DNA from: Williamsia sp.
GTDB lineage: Bacteria; Bacteroidota; Bacteroidia; Chitinophagales; Chitinophagaceae
DNA length: 64,000 bases
Assembly (NCBI GenBank): GCA_015069695.1
Contig: JADCRZ010000002.1
Location: 283,399 to 347,398, forward strand
Reading direction: 5' to 3'
The position numbers and the translations under genes are program-made. This document shows, in pieces, positions 9,686 through 18,507 of the stretch (its first letter is position 1; every line of letters starts with the position of its first letter). Below the pieces are notes generated by a model that had not been told where the DNA came from, did no database searches, and worked only from the letters and a program-made list of their open reading frames with translations.

Positions 9686-10597
9686 ATGAACGAATCTTTG
9701 CACAAATACATGAAGGTGGGACTGGTTCATTTTATGGCATTCCCTTCCACCATACGGGGAGAAGGTCCCATTCTGGAAACAATTAAAAAGGTAGCGGTTG
9801 ATGAATATTTCACTGCCATCGAGATTACTACGATCAGGAACAGGGAAGAAAGGCAGCAGGTAAAAAAGATGCTGGAGACTGCCCACATGGCTGTTGCTTA
9901 TGGCGGACAGCCCCGCCTGCTGACCACCGGCTTAAACATCAATGACCTGAACGAAGAAGGCCGGCAAAAAGCCCTGGCCAATTTAAAAGAAGGCATCGAT
10001 GAAGCCTATGAAATTGGTGCTGCAGGCTTTGGCTTTTTAGCCGGCCGGTATGAAGAAGCCACCAAAGAAGAATCATACCGGGCGCTGGTGCAATCGACCC
10101 AAGAATTGTGCAGCTATGCCAAAAGCAAGGGCGACCTGAAGATAGCCATTGAAGTGTTTGATTACGATGTGGACAAGAAAGCCCTGATCGGTCCGGCCCC
10201 GCTGGCCCTGCGGTATGCCCAGGAGATCAGGGAACAGCATGCCCATTTCGGGTTGATGGTTGACCTGAGCCATATCCCCCTGATCCATGAAACCATCGAA
10301 GAATCTGTGCTGCCTGTGAAAGATTATATTACGCATGCCCACATCGGCAACTGCGTGGTCAAAAGCGCGGAGATGCCGGCTTACGGCGACCTGCACCCGC
10401 GGTTTGGCTTCCCGGGCGGCGAAAACGATGTAGCGGAGGTAACGGCCTTTTTGCGCATCCTGCTGGAGATCGGTTATCTCAACGACCGCAATCCGCCCTT
10501 TCTCAGTTTTGAGATCAAACCCTTTGGCGATGAAGACCCCGATGTAGTGATCGCCAATGCCAAGCGAACCTTGAACGAAGCATGGGCCAGGGTGTAA
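9686..10597 (+). CDS. Sugar-phosphate isomerase/epimerase-like TIM barrel (hydroxypyruvate-isomerase-like)
   Basis: A 303-residue cytoplasmic protein of the xylose-isomerase-like TIM-barrel superfamily (AP endonuclease 2 fold). The expected metal ligands occur in order: Glu156 (AIEVFDYD), Asp193 (MVDLSHIP), His217/His219 (THAHIGN) and Glu276 (SFEIKPFG). This superfamily includes hydroxypyruvate isomerase, tagatose/psicose epimerases and inosose dehydratase. The neighbours (a hydroxyacid transporter, hydroxyacid dehydrogenase and glycerate kinase) favour an isomerase acting on hydroxypyruvate or a related keto acid, but the sequence alone does not settle it. The start lies 5 bases after the permease stop. 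Confidence 0.78.
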   Translation: MNESLHKYMKVGLVHFMAFPSTIRGEGPILETIKKVAVDEYFTAIEITTIRNREERQQVKKMLETAHMAVAYGGQPRLLTTGLNINDLNEEGRQKALANLKEGIDEAYEIGAAGFGFLAGRYEEATKEESYRALVQSTQELCSYAKSKGDLKIAIEVFDYDVDKKALIGPAPLALRYAQEIREQHAHFGLMVDLSHIPLIHETIEESVLPVKDYITHAHIGNCVVKSAEMPAYGDLHPRFGFPGGENDVAEVTAFLRILLEIGYLNDRNPPFLSFEIKPFGDEDPDVVIANAKRTLNEAWARV

Positions 10598-10655
10598 AAA
10601 AATACAGATCCACCCGCATCCTATTCCAAATTAAATTGCAGCAAAGACAAAACAT

Positions 10656-11615
10656 ATGAAGATTGTAGTACTGGACGGATATACCCTCAACCCCGGCGAC
10701 CTGAGCTGGGACGGACTAAAGCAATTGGGCGACTTGACAGTATATGATAGAAGTCCGCCGGATACTGTGGTAGAACGCGCAACCGGCGCAGAAGTCGTTT
10801 TTACCAACAAGACCCCGCTGGGCGAAGATATTTTAAAGCAGCTTCCTGCCTTGCAGTTCATCGGCGTACTGGCAACCGGATACAATATCGTCAACAGCGA
10901 TGTGGCAAAAGCAAACGGCGTAGTAGTGGCGAATGTGCCGGGCTATGGAACTGCCTCCGTAGCGCAGCTGACATTTGCCCTGCTGCTGGAGCTTTGTCAC
11001 CACGTGCAGCACCACAGCGAAACCGTAATGGATGGCAAATGGGTACGCAGCGCCGACTGGTGCTACTGGGATTACCCCCTGGTAGAGCTGGCCGGCAAAA
11101 CCATCGGCATCATTGGCTTCGGCCGCATCGGCCAGCAGGTAGGCGATATAGCCACAGCTTTTGGAATGAACATTATCGGAAATGCCCGGCACCGCTCCGA
11201 TCAATCGCAGCGACCTAACTTCCGCTGGGCCGATGTTCCTGAACTGCTGGAAGGATCAGATGTGGTGAGCATTCATTGCCCGCTTTTCCCGGAAACCAAG
11301 GGGCTCATCAACAAACAAAGCCTGCAGCAGATGAAACGGTCGGCTTTCCTGTTGAATACTTCACGGGGACCGATCATTGTTGACCAGGACCTGGCTGATG
11401 CGCTCAACGAGGGCGTGATTGCAGGTGCCGGGATTGATGTGTTATCCGTTGAGCCGCCACCAAAAGACAATCCCTTGTTCGGCGCAAAAAACTGCATCAT
11501 CACGCCGCATATTGCCTGGGCCACCCAGGAAGCAAGAGCCCGGCTCATGAAAATCACTGTTGATAACCTGACAGCATTTCTCCAGGGGCATCCGGTGAAT
11601 GTGGTCAACAAATAG
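10656..11615 (+). CDS. D-2-hydroxyacid dehydrogenase, likely glycerate dehydrogenase/hydroxypyruvate reductase
   Basis: A 319-residue NAD(P)-dependent dehydrogenase. It has the N-terminal substrate domain, a Rossmann nucleotide motif GFGRIG at 154-159, and the family catalytic triad at the usual spacing: Arg237 (NTSRGPI), Glu266 (VLSVEPP) and His285 (ITPHIAW). Substrate-loop residues VLATGYNIV (71-79) resemble the glycerate dehydrogenases. It would reduce hydroxypyruvate (or tartronate semialdehyde) to D-glycerate, feeding the glycerate kinase encoded about 2.2 kb downstream. Other D-hydroxyacid substrates such as glyoxylate remain possible. It is codirectional with its neighbours, 58 bases after the isomerase-like gene. 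Confidence 0.87.
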   Translation: MKIVVLDGYTLNPGDLSWDGLKQLGDLTVYDRSPPDTVVERATGAEVVFTNKTPLGEDILKQLPALQFIGVLATGYNIVNSDVAKANGVVVANVPGYGTASVAQLTFALLLELCHHVQHHSETVMDGKWVRSADWCYWDYPLVELAGKTIGIIGFGRIGQQVGDIATAFGMNIIGNARHRSDQSQRPNFRWADVPELLEGSDVVSIHCPLFPETKGLINKQSLQQMKRSAFLLNTSRGPIIVDQDLADALNEGVIAGAGIDVLSVEPPPKDNPLFGAKNCIITPHIAWATQEARARLMKITVDNLTAFLQGHPVNVVNK

Positions 11616-11672
11616 GACAGGAGGGGAGGGGAATGACAGGGTACGTCTTGCGCTGCTTTAAAACCATGTTAT

Positions 11673-13808
11673 ATGAAAAAGAAAATCTCCCTGTTTGTTG
11701 CAGCCCTGGTAGCTGGTTGTTGCAGTACAGCCGTTTTTTGTCAGGGAGTCGTTAACCTGTCTTCCATCGATCCGGGGCATTACGATACAACCTGGTGGAA
11801 CCGGGCACCTTACAGGCTGGTACAAACGAACCTGCGGGAGATTGACGCTGCGATGGATGTAGCAGCCTATGTGCAATCGATGGTAGATGCGCATGCCAGT
11901 ATCGTGCTGATCAATGTAGGCGGCATTGTAGCAAATTACCCCACCCAATTGCCGTTTCATTTCAGGAATACCTACATGAAAGGTGACCTGGTGGGCGATC
12001 TGGTAAAAGGACTGCATGCAAAGGGAATCCGCGTGATCGGCCGGTTTGATTTCAGCAAGATCAACGAAACGCTGGCTGCCAGAAAGCCGGAGTGGCTGTA
12101 CGTATCCACTGCAGGCAAAAATGTAAATTATAACGGGCAGGTACATACGTGCATCAACGGCGGATACCAGCAGGAATACGCCAAGGAAATCCTGAAAGAA
12201 GCCCTCGGTACCTATCCGCTTGATGGTGTATTTTTTAACATGGTCGGCTATACCACGTCCGACTACAGTGGCAACAACTATGGCATCTGCCAGTGCGAAA
12301 ATTGTAAAAAGCGGTTTCATGATTCTACCGGCCATGTTTTGCCGGTAAAGGCAGATATGAATGACCCCGTGTACAGGGAGTACAATGATTTTAAAAAAAC
12401 GACCGCCGACAAACTTTTCCGTGAGATCCGGGAGCACATCAAAACAGTGAACCCCAAGCTGATGATCAATACCTACACCGATGCCGGGGTAGACATGATC
12501 GCCAGTGAATCGGGCGCTGATCTGTCGCCGGAATATGAATGGAATTACTCGGCAAGCGACAATGTAAAACGTGTGCTGGGGTCCTATAAAGACAGATCAC
12601 CCGGCAACCTCCTGATTTATTTTCAGGCCATCAGTTATCGCCACGTAGGCACTTCACCCAACCTGGCCAAGGTGTGGATGCTGGAAAACATGCTGCAGGG
12701 AGCACCCATGGGCTTTGTTGTCGTGGGCACACTGGTCAATTATGAAGACCGCATTTTTATTCCTACCCTCAACCGATTGTACGGCTTTCATCAAACCTAT
12801 GAAAAGTTGTTCACCAATATCCAGGCCGTGAGCAAAGTGGCCCTTATCAGGGGCACGCGCGTTGAGTACCAGGGCCTGATCAAGCTGCTCACGGAAGAGC
12901 ATATCCCTTACGATATCATTGAGCCTGCTGTGATCGGAACCGGCAGGATGCCGCGCCGTTTGGAAGAATATGAAGCGGTGATATTGGGCGGTGTTGATAA
13001 CATGGACAGTGCGCTTGTAAATGCATTTGATGCGTATGCAAGAAATGGCGGAAAGATCCTGGTAACAGGTGCTACTTCCACCAGGGATGGGTCTGGCAAA
13101 CCCATGAACAGCATCCGCCTGCGATCGCTGGGCGTTGATCCGTCCTATGAACTGTTCAAACAGGCGCCTTCAACCTACCTGAAGGTGCAGGCAGCAGACA
13201 AAGCAGCGCTCGGGCAAAAAGAACTGGCTGATTTCAGCATCGTTATGCAACATTCCGATTTTCTGGGTTGCAAGCCTGTGGGTAGCGCAAAAGGATACCT
13301 GAATTTTTTGCCGCAAACCCGGTTCGGCCCGCCGGAAAAATCCTATTACACGCAGGAAGACATAACCGGTTTTCCCGGATTGATCAGCAATAATTACGGC
13401 AGGGGAAAAAGCGTTTTTATTCCCTGGGAACTGGGAGAGCAGTATTATCAGAAAGGCCACTACATGCACCGCGCCTTGTTTGTAGCAGCCCTGCAAAACT
13501 TATTACAAGTAAACAGGGAGCTGGTCACCGATGCATCACCCCTGGTGGAACTAACGCACCTGGCTAACCGAAACAGGGCATTTGAATGGCTGGGTTTGAT
13601 CAATCATTCCGGGCAGCTGGGCGGCTCCTTGCGGGAACCGGTCAGCATGCATGATATTCACCTGGGCTTTCTGCCGGCAAAGCCTGTGAAGGAGATCAGG
13701 CTGCTGGCGTCCGGCAAAACGGTCCCCTTTGTGCAAAAAGGGGGCAGGGTAGATTGTACAATTCCGGTCTTGAATGATTTTGAGATGGTGCTTTGTTTGT
13801 ATCAATAA
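11673..13808 (+). CDS. GH42-like hypothetical glycosyl hydrolase (GHL6 type), second paralogue
   Basis: A 711-residue secreted protein with a Sec signal peptide (MKKKISLFVAALVAGCCSTAVFCQG) instead of the Tat leader of its paralogue at 5685. The order of motifs is the same: NVGGIVANYPTQLP at about 81-94, YPLDGVFFNMVGY at 181-193, Cys cluster CQCENC at 206-211, then an amidotransferase-like domain (EAVILGGVDNMDSALV, ARNGGKILVTGATS) and a C-terminal beta domain. The Cys pattern C-x-C-x-x-C is kept in both. The two leaders suggest the paralogues may differ in cofactor loading or location. The end lies 17 bases before the glycerate kinase start chosen here. Activity is unknown. Confidence 0.7.
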   Translation: MKKKISLFVAALVAGCCSTAVFCQGVVNLSSIDPGHYDTTWWNRAPYRLVQTNLREIDAAMDVAAYVQSMVDAHASIVLINVGGIVANYPTQLPFHFRNTYMKGDLVGDLVKGLHAKGIRVIGRFDFSKINETLAARKPEWLYVSTAGKNVNYNGQVHTCINGGYQQEYAKEILKEALGTYPLDGVFFNMVGYTTSDYSGNNYGICQCENCKKRFHDSTGHVLPVKADMNDPVYREYNDFKKTTADKLFREIREHIKTVNPKLMINTYTDAGVDMIASESGADLSPEYEWNYSASDNVKRVLGSYKDRSPGNLLIYFQAISYRHVGTSPNLAKVWMLENMLQGAPMGFVVVGTLVNYEDRIFIPTLNRLYGFHQTYEKLFTNIQAVSKVALIRGTRVEYQGLIKLLTEEHIPYDIIEPAVIGTGRMPRRLEEYEAVILGGVDNMDSALVNAFDAYARNGGKILVTGATSTRDGSGKPMNSIRLRSLGVDPSYELFKQAPSTYLKVQAADKAALGQKELADFSIVMQHSDFLGCKPVGSAKGYLNFLPQTRFGPPEKSYYTQEDITGFPGLISNNYGRGKSVFIPWELGEQYYQKGHYMHRALFVAALQNLLQVNRELVTDASPLVELTHLANRNRAFEWLGLINHSGQLGGSLREPVSMHDIHLGFLPAKPVKEIRLLASGKTVPFVQKGGRVDCTIPVLNDFEMVLCLYQ

Positions 13809-13825
13809 AAACGGAACCTTCGCGC

Positions 13826-14992
13826 ATGCACATCCTGATTGCACCCAATGCATTTAAACACAGCCTGACCGCCGAAGCGGCAGCACAGGCCATAGAAAAA
13901 GGACTGCAGCAAAGCAGGCTAGTCTGCCAGACAACCTGTTTCCCTGTAGGTGATGGCGGCGATGGAACCGCTGCGCTGATCATCAACAAACTGGAAGGGG
14001 CTTGGGTGCCTACTCCGGTGCATGATGCATTGGGAAGAGAAATCCAAACCCATTTCGGTTTGATAGACAGGGGCCAAACAGCAGTGATCGAAATGGCTGA
14101 TGCATCCGGACTGCGCTTGTTAAAACACGATGAGCTAAACCCGTTGATAGCAACCTCTTACGGAACTGGGGAGCAGATCAGGATAGCGCTGGATAAAGGT
14201 GCAGGGAAGATCATCGTGGGTATGGGCGGTTCGGCAACTGTAGATGGTGGCTGTGGCATCCTGCAGGCACTGGGCATCCGGTTCCTGGATGCAGCCGGTG
14301 CAGAGCTCACCGGCTTGCCCGGAAGCTTGACCCATTTAGCCAGCCTTGATCTGTCCGGGCTCGACCCCCGGGTCTTGCAGGCAGAACTGATTGTGCTCTG
14401 CGATGTAGACAATTTCTTGCTGGGCCCGGTAGGAGCAGCAGCCATGTTTGGTCCGCAGAAAGGCGCATCGCCCCAGGCCGTTCAACAGCTGGATGCAGCG
14501 CTGGCCCGGTTTGCAGAACTTGCCTTGGTGCAAACAGGCAGAGACATGGCTTCGGTAAAATACGGCGGTACAGCAGGTGGGGCTTCTGCCGGTTTGTACG
14601 CCCTGCTCAACGCAAAGCTGGTAAATGGCATCGAGCATTTTTTACAACTTACCCATTTTGATGTGGCACTGGAGAAGGCTGGTCTGGTCATCACCGGGGA
14701 AGGCAGCATAGATGAACAAACCTTGCAAGGCAAGGGGCCCTTTGGTGTAGCCAGTCATGCCAAACAAAAAGGCCGTGGCGTCATTGGCCTGGCAGGCAAG
14801 GTGCCGCTGGAAAGAAGTTCAGCCCTCCAGACTTATTTCGATGTGCTGCTAGCCATCGGCCACCAACCAGCCGATTTGGCAACAGCACTGGCTGACACAG
14901 AAAGCAATCTGATCCGCACCGCCCGGGAGCTGGGGAATTTTCTGAACCTTGATTTACAGGATTTAAGGGATTTGGGGACGTTGGTCCTTTGA
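13826..14992 (+). CDS. Glycerate kinase (GlxK/GarK family) with repeat-derived C-terminus
   Basis: A 388-residue kinase phosphorylating D-glycerate to phosphoglycerate. Family motifs are present: APNAFKHSLTAEAAA at the N-terminus, PVGDGGDGT, MGGSATVDGGCGILQALG, and ITGEGSIDEQTLQGKGPFGVA near the end. I start at 13826 because MHILIAPNAF matches the family N-terminus; the ATG at 13793 would overlap the upstream gene. The last 16 codons (14942-14989) coincide with the left arm of a palindromic repeat (TCTGAACCTTGATTTACAGG from 14941), so the native end of the gene has probably been replaced. With the dehydrogenase at 10656 it completes a hydroxypyruvate-to-glycolysis branch. Confidence 0.92.
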   Translation: MHILIAPNAFKHSLTAEAAAQAIEKGLQQSRLVCQTTCFPVGDGGDGTAALIINKLEGAWVPTPVHDALGREIQTHFGLIDRGQTAVIEMADASGLRLLKHDELNPLIATSYGTGEQIRIALDKGAGKIIVGMGGSATVDGGCGILQALGIRFLDAAGAELTGLPGSLTHLASLDLSGLDPRVLQAELIVLCDVDNFLLGPVGAAAMFGPQKGASPQAVQQLDAALARFAELALVQTGRDMASVKYGGTAGGASAGLYALLNAKLVNGIEHFLQLTHFDVALEKAGLVITGEGSIDEQTLQGKGPFGVASHAKQKGRGVIGLAGKVPLERSSALQTYFDVLLAIGHQPADLATALADTESNLIRTARELGNFLNLDLQDLRDLGTLVL

Positions 14993-15251
14993 TCAGCTTG
15001 CGGAGGCTTTTTGTCTGAACCAGGATTACACGGATCCACGGACTACAGGATTGATTGGTAAGGGTGTAGCATCTTGGAGTTGATCGATACTCATCTTTAA
15101 AGATCGATTCCTCAAGCTGTAATCCTATGATCCGTGGACCCGTATAATCCTGGTTCAGACAATTTCCTCGCTTAGCGGACAAACTACTGTCAATGTATAA
15201 TGACTCACCTGTACCCAATCCTTTCAATCCCTAAAATCAAGGTTCAAGACA
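14941..15251. repeat. Palindromic repeat, TGTCTGAACC family, copy B, entering a coding region
   Basis: The outer arms are 14941-14990 (inside the glycerate kinase gene) and about 15213-15251 (ending GGTTCAAGACA). The inner 150-base palindrome is 15012-15161, with 41-base imperfect arms at 15012-15052 and 15121-15161. The centre contains TTGATCGATACTCATC and AAAGATCGATTC, shared with the 53.0 kb copy. The segment from 14941 to the inner palindrome matches the 53.0 kb copy read in reverse, including GGGGACGTTGGT and GCTTTTTGTCTGAACC. Nothing else was seen in this 275-base gap. Confidence 0.85.
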
Positions 15252-15267
15252 GATAAATACCATCCAC

Positions 15268-17538
15268 ATGAGAATACCTTTTACACTTTTTCTATCCCTC
15301 ATCCTGCTAAGCAATTATCAAACCTTTGCGCAGCAAACCCGCATCGGTGTTCAGGCAAGTGCGTCAGACAGCCAACTGGTGTATGCTGCCAGACTGATCC
15401 GGCAGGCTGCTGCTAGCAAGCAACTGATGGCAACAGAGACCACCGCGCTGAAAGAAGCTGCTGGTGAGGAGCTGGTTGTAAAGCTTGTTGCCGATCCCGC
15501 TCTGGCAACGGGGATCGCAAAAGAGAAAGGTTTGAAAGCGGTAGACGACCTGGGGTGGCAGTGTTATTCCATCCGGGTGCAAACCAACGCGCAGCAGAAG
15601 ATCCTGTATGTGCTGGCGGGTGAGCCAACCGGGTGCATGTATGGTGGATTGGATGTGGCTGAAGCGATCCTGACCGGTGCCCTCGACAGGCTCAGGGATT
15701 CAGATAACAAGCCTTACCTGGAGCGCAGGGGTATTAAATTCAATATACCGCTTGATCTGCGCACACCCAGCTATACCGACCCAAGCGATGCGGCGCAGCA
15801 AAATATTCCCAATGTGTGGGACCTTTCTTTCTGGGCTACCTACCTGGATGAAATGGCCCTGCACCGTTACAATGTACTAAGCCTGTGGAGCCTGCATCCT
15901 TTTCCTTCGATGGTGAAGGTCCCGGAGTTCCCTGATGTGGCCCTGGATGATGTATGGCGTACCCGCGAAAAGTTTGATGATAGTTACAGCCATACAGGTG
16001 TCGGCTTTGTGCGTCCCCCGTTGCTGCAAAACGTGGAAGTGGTAAAGAAGATCACGATAGATGAGAAAATTATTTTCTGGAAAAGAGTGATGCAAATGGC
16101 CGCCGAGCGGGGCATCGAAGTATATGTGTTTACCTGGAATATCTTTACGTATGGAGCAGAAGGCAAGCACAGCATTGCCAACCGGCAGACCAGTGATACA
16201 ACGATCGCGTATTTCCGGGCAGCTGTGCGGGAGCTGGTCCTTACCTATCCGCTGCTGGCAGGGATCGGCATTACGGCCGGTGAAAATATGGATGGAAAAC
16301 TAAAGGGTGAATATGCCAACGAACGGTGGCTTTGGTACACGTACGGGGAAGGCATCCGTGATGCGCTGAAACGCGCACCCGGCCGCCAGTTCCGTCTGAT
16401 TCACCGGTTCCACCAGACTTCACTCAGCAGCGTCAAGGAAGCTTTCCGCGATTACCCGGGGCCGTTTGATCTAAGTCTGAAGTATGCCATTGCGCATATG
16501 TACTCCATTACGGATCCTCCCTTTGTGCAGGATGCAATGCCCTTGCTTTCGCAAAAGACCAAGAGCTGGCTGACTGTCCGAAACGACGATATCTACAGCT
16601 TCCGCTGGGCCAATAACGGGTTTGCCCGCGCGTTTATCAAAGCCATTCCGGATACATCAAAAATCACCGGTTATTACATGGGCCCGGATGGCTACAACTG
16701 GGGCCGCGATTACCTGACCAAAGGCACTGAACACCCCCTGATCCTGCAAAAGCAATGGTATTCTTTTATGCTCTGGGGAAGGCTGAGCTACAACCCTGAC
16801 CTGCCGGACAGCGTTTTTTTTGATGCGCTGCAAACCCGCTTCCCTGCCGTGCCCGTGAATGATCTGTACAAGCCCTGGTCAGCTGCTTCCATGATCTTTC
16901 CCTGGATCACGCGGTATGTTTGGGGAGATATTGACCTGAAATGGTTTCCGGAAGCCAATATCAGCCATCCCACCCACAAAGGGTTTTATACCGTGGCCGA
17001 CTATATAGAACGTGAGCCTATGCCGGGCAGCCGGATCCGCAATATCTATCTCTGGGCCCAATACCAGCACAGGGGCAAAGAAGACTCTCTGCTGTCGCCG
17101 CTGGCAGTCGCCGATACGCTGGCCAGTCTTGCAGCAACAGCACTGTCCGGACTGCACGCCTTGCCTGCCCGGAAACCGGGCTCATTCCTGGAACTGGATC
17201 AAACCCTGGGTGATATTGAAGCCTTTGCCCATATCGGAAATTATTATGCCGCCAAGATGCAGGCCGCCTGCAGCCTGGCCTTGTTTGATCAGTACGGACG
17301 CAAAAAAGACCGCAGAAAAGCGGTTGCGCTGCTGGAAAAAGCACGGGAACACTGGAAGCTGTATGCCGGCGTATACAGCGCTCTTTATAAACCCGCCCTG
17401 TACAACCGGGTGGGTTTTGTAGACATACCCGCGTTGATCCTAAAAGTAGAGGCCGACATCACGATCGCAAAAAGCTGGAAGCGGGGAACAATTCATTATC
17501 AGCAGAAGAGTACAACAGAGAAGCCTTTCAGGGATTGA
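15268..17538 (+). CDS. GH67/GH20-like secreted glycoside hydrolase
   Basis: A 756-residue protein with a signal peptide ending near QTFAQQ (residues 1-23). Residues about 25-145 form an N-terminal alpha-glucuronidase/GH20-type domain (ADPALATGIAKEKGLK, ILYVLAGEPTGCMYGGLDVAE). The barrel begins at YLERRGIKFNIPLDLRTPS (about 150) and carries GIGITAGENM (332-341), with Glu339 as a candidate catalytic acid. A helical C-terminal domain follows. GH67 enzymes release 4-O-methylglucuronate, but several GH67-like families in Bacteroidota have no assigned activity, so the exact reaction is open. It is the last gene of the rightward locus begun by SusC at 819, separated from it by a palindromic repeat that may uncouple expression. 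Confidence 0.68.
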   Translation: MRIPFTLFLSLILLSNYQTFAQQTRIGVQASASDSQLVYAARLIRQAAASKQLMATETTALKEAAGEELVVKLVADPALATGIAKEKGLKAVDDLGWQCYSIRVQTNAQQKILYVLAGEPTGCMYGGLDVAEAILTGALDRLRDSDNKPYLERRGIKFNIPLDLRTPSYTDPSDAAQQNIPNVWDLSFWATYLDEMALHRYNVLSLWSLHPFPSMVKVPEFPDVALDDVWRTREKFDDSYSHTGVGFVRPPLLQNVEVVKKITIDEKIIFWKRVMQMAAERGIEVYVFTWNIFTYGAEGKHSIANRQTSDTTIAYFRAAVRELVLTYPLLAGIGITAGENMDGKLKGEYANERWLWYTYGEGIRDALKRAPGRQFRLIHRFHQTSLSSVKEAFRDYPGPFDLSLKYAIAHMYSITDPPFVQDAMPLLSQKTKSWLTVRNDDIYSFRWANNGFARAFIKAIPDTSKITGYYMGPDGYNWGRDYLTKGTEHPLILQKQWYSFMLWGRLSYNPDLPDSVFFDALQTRFPAVPVNDLYKPWSAASMIFPWITRYVWGDIDLKWFPEANISHPTHKGFYTVADYIEREPMPGSRIRNIYLWAQYQHRGKEDSLLSPLAVADTLASLAATALSGLHALPARKPGSFLELDQTLGDIEAFAHIGNYYAAKMQAACSLALFDQYGRKKDRRKAVALLEKAREHWKLYAGVYSALYKPALYNRVGFVDIPALILKVEADITIAKSWKRGTIHYQQKSTTEKPFRD

Positions 17539-17686
17539 TGAACAGAATGAGTTGATGAGTAAGGGATTTTATCCTGCAGCACTGAATTTATTGCTCAGGT
17601 TGTTTCTCTTTCTATCTCAGAGGACGTCTACTAAATACCCGGTATGAAAGCGTTTGTGAAATCATTGTACCGCTAAAAACTTATTT

Positions 17687-18430
17687 ATGAAATTGATTTT
17701 TCTGTTGATCGCATCGCTTGCGATAAGTTCTGTTTTTGGGCAGGGTAAAGAAACCAAATCTTTTTTGGATGAGAATAAGCAGCCGGTGAGAGAAAAGGAT
17801 GCCAGCTACCTCGTGATCTGGCAGAAAAATAAAAAAGCAGGTAAATATTGCAAAACCCTGTACAATATACAAGGCCCCCGCATCAGCAAAGAAAATTTTG
17901 CAGATCCAGAAGGCAGAATTCGGGAGGGCAAATGCCTGTATTATAAGTCTACAGGAGCGCTTGATTCATCAGGCAACTACAAAGCCGGCGTGCAAGAGGG
18001 TTTGTGGTACTTCTATGCAGAGAATGGAGATGTGGCGCGTGCAAAGAAGTATAACAATGGCGCGCTGATCAATGATACCCTGTTCACTGAAGGCTGGAAT
18101 GAATCCGTGCAGCCAGCTTCTTCCGGGCACAGCACGACCGAAGCAAGGCTGGCAGAGGGAGACCAAGGCTGGACCAGGTTCCTGCTGCGTAACCTCCGCT
18201 ATCCTTTAGAGGCACAGCAGCTACGTATCACCGGGAGAATTATGCTTCAGTTCATTGTAGATGAGAATGGCAATGTCCTGGAACCTGATATCAGAAAATC
18301 AACAGCCTATTCGCTGGATGAAGAAGCACTCCGGCTGATCAGGATCTCACCGCCCTGGTCTCCTGCCAGCAAAGATGGAATTGGCGTAAGTTCTTACAAG
18401 CTTCAACCCATTATATTCAGATTGGAATGA
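17687..18430 (+). CDS. TonB C-terminal-domain protein (energy-transducer-like)
   Basis: A 247-residue exported protein. The signal peptide is MKLIFLLIASLAISSVFGQG. A middle region with MORN-like turns (GKCLYYKSTGALDSSGNYKAG, then GLWYFYAENGDV) precedes a C-terminal TonB_C domain (about 165-247: LRNLRYPLEAQQLRITGRI, then LQFIVDENGNVLEPDI). Unlike classical TonB it lacks an N-terminal anchor joined to a proline-rich linker, so it may be a periplasmic or lipid-free relative. Such proteins are abundant in Bacteroidota and could interact with TonB-dependent receptors, but this is not shown. It is codirectional with the upstream hydrolase, 148 bases away, and converges on the DUF2071 gene. Confidence 0.75.
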   Translation: MKLIFLLIASLAISSVFGQGKETKSFLDENKQPVREKDASYLVIWQKNKKAGKYCKTLYNIQGPRISKENFADPEGRIREGKCLYYKSTGALDSSGNYKAGVQEGLWYFYAENGDVARAKKYNNGALINDTLFTEGWNESVQPASSGHSTTEARLAEGDQGWTRFLLRNLRYPLEAQQLRITGRIMLQFIVDENGNVLEPDIRKSTAYSLDEEALRLIRISPPWSPASKDGIGVSSYKLQPIIFRLE

Positions 18431-18507
18431 GGCAGGTTGCGCCATCCTGACAGATGTGAATTGGCATTTTATGTTCCGGCAGGCACATACAATGCTGTAC
18501 TGCTCAA

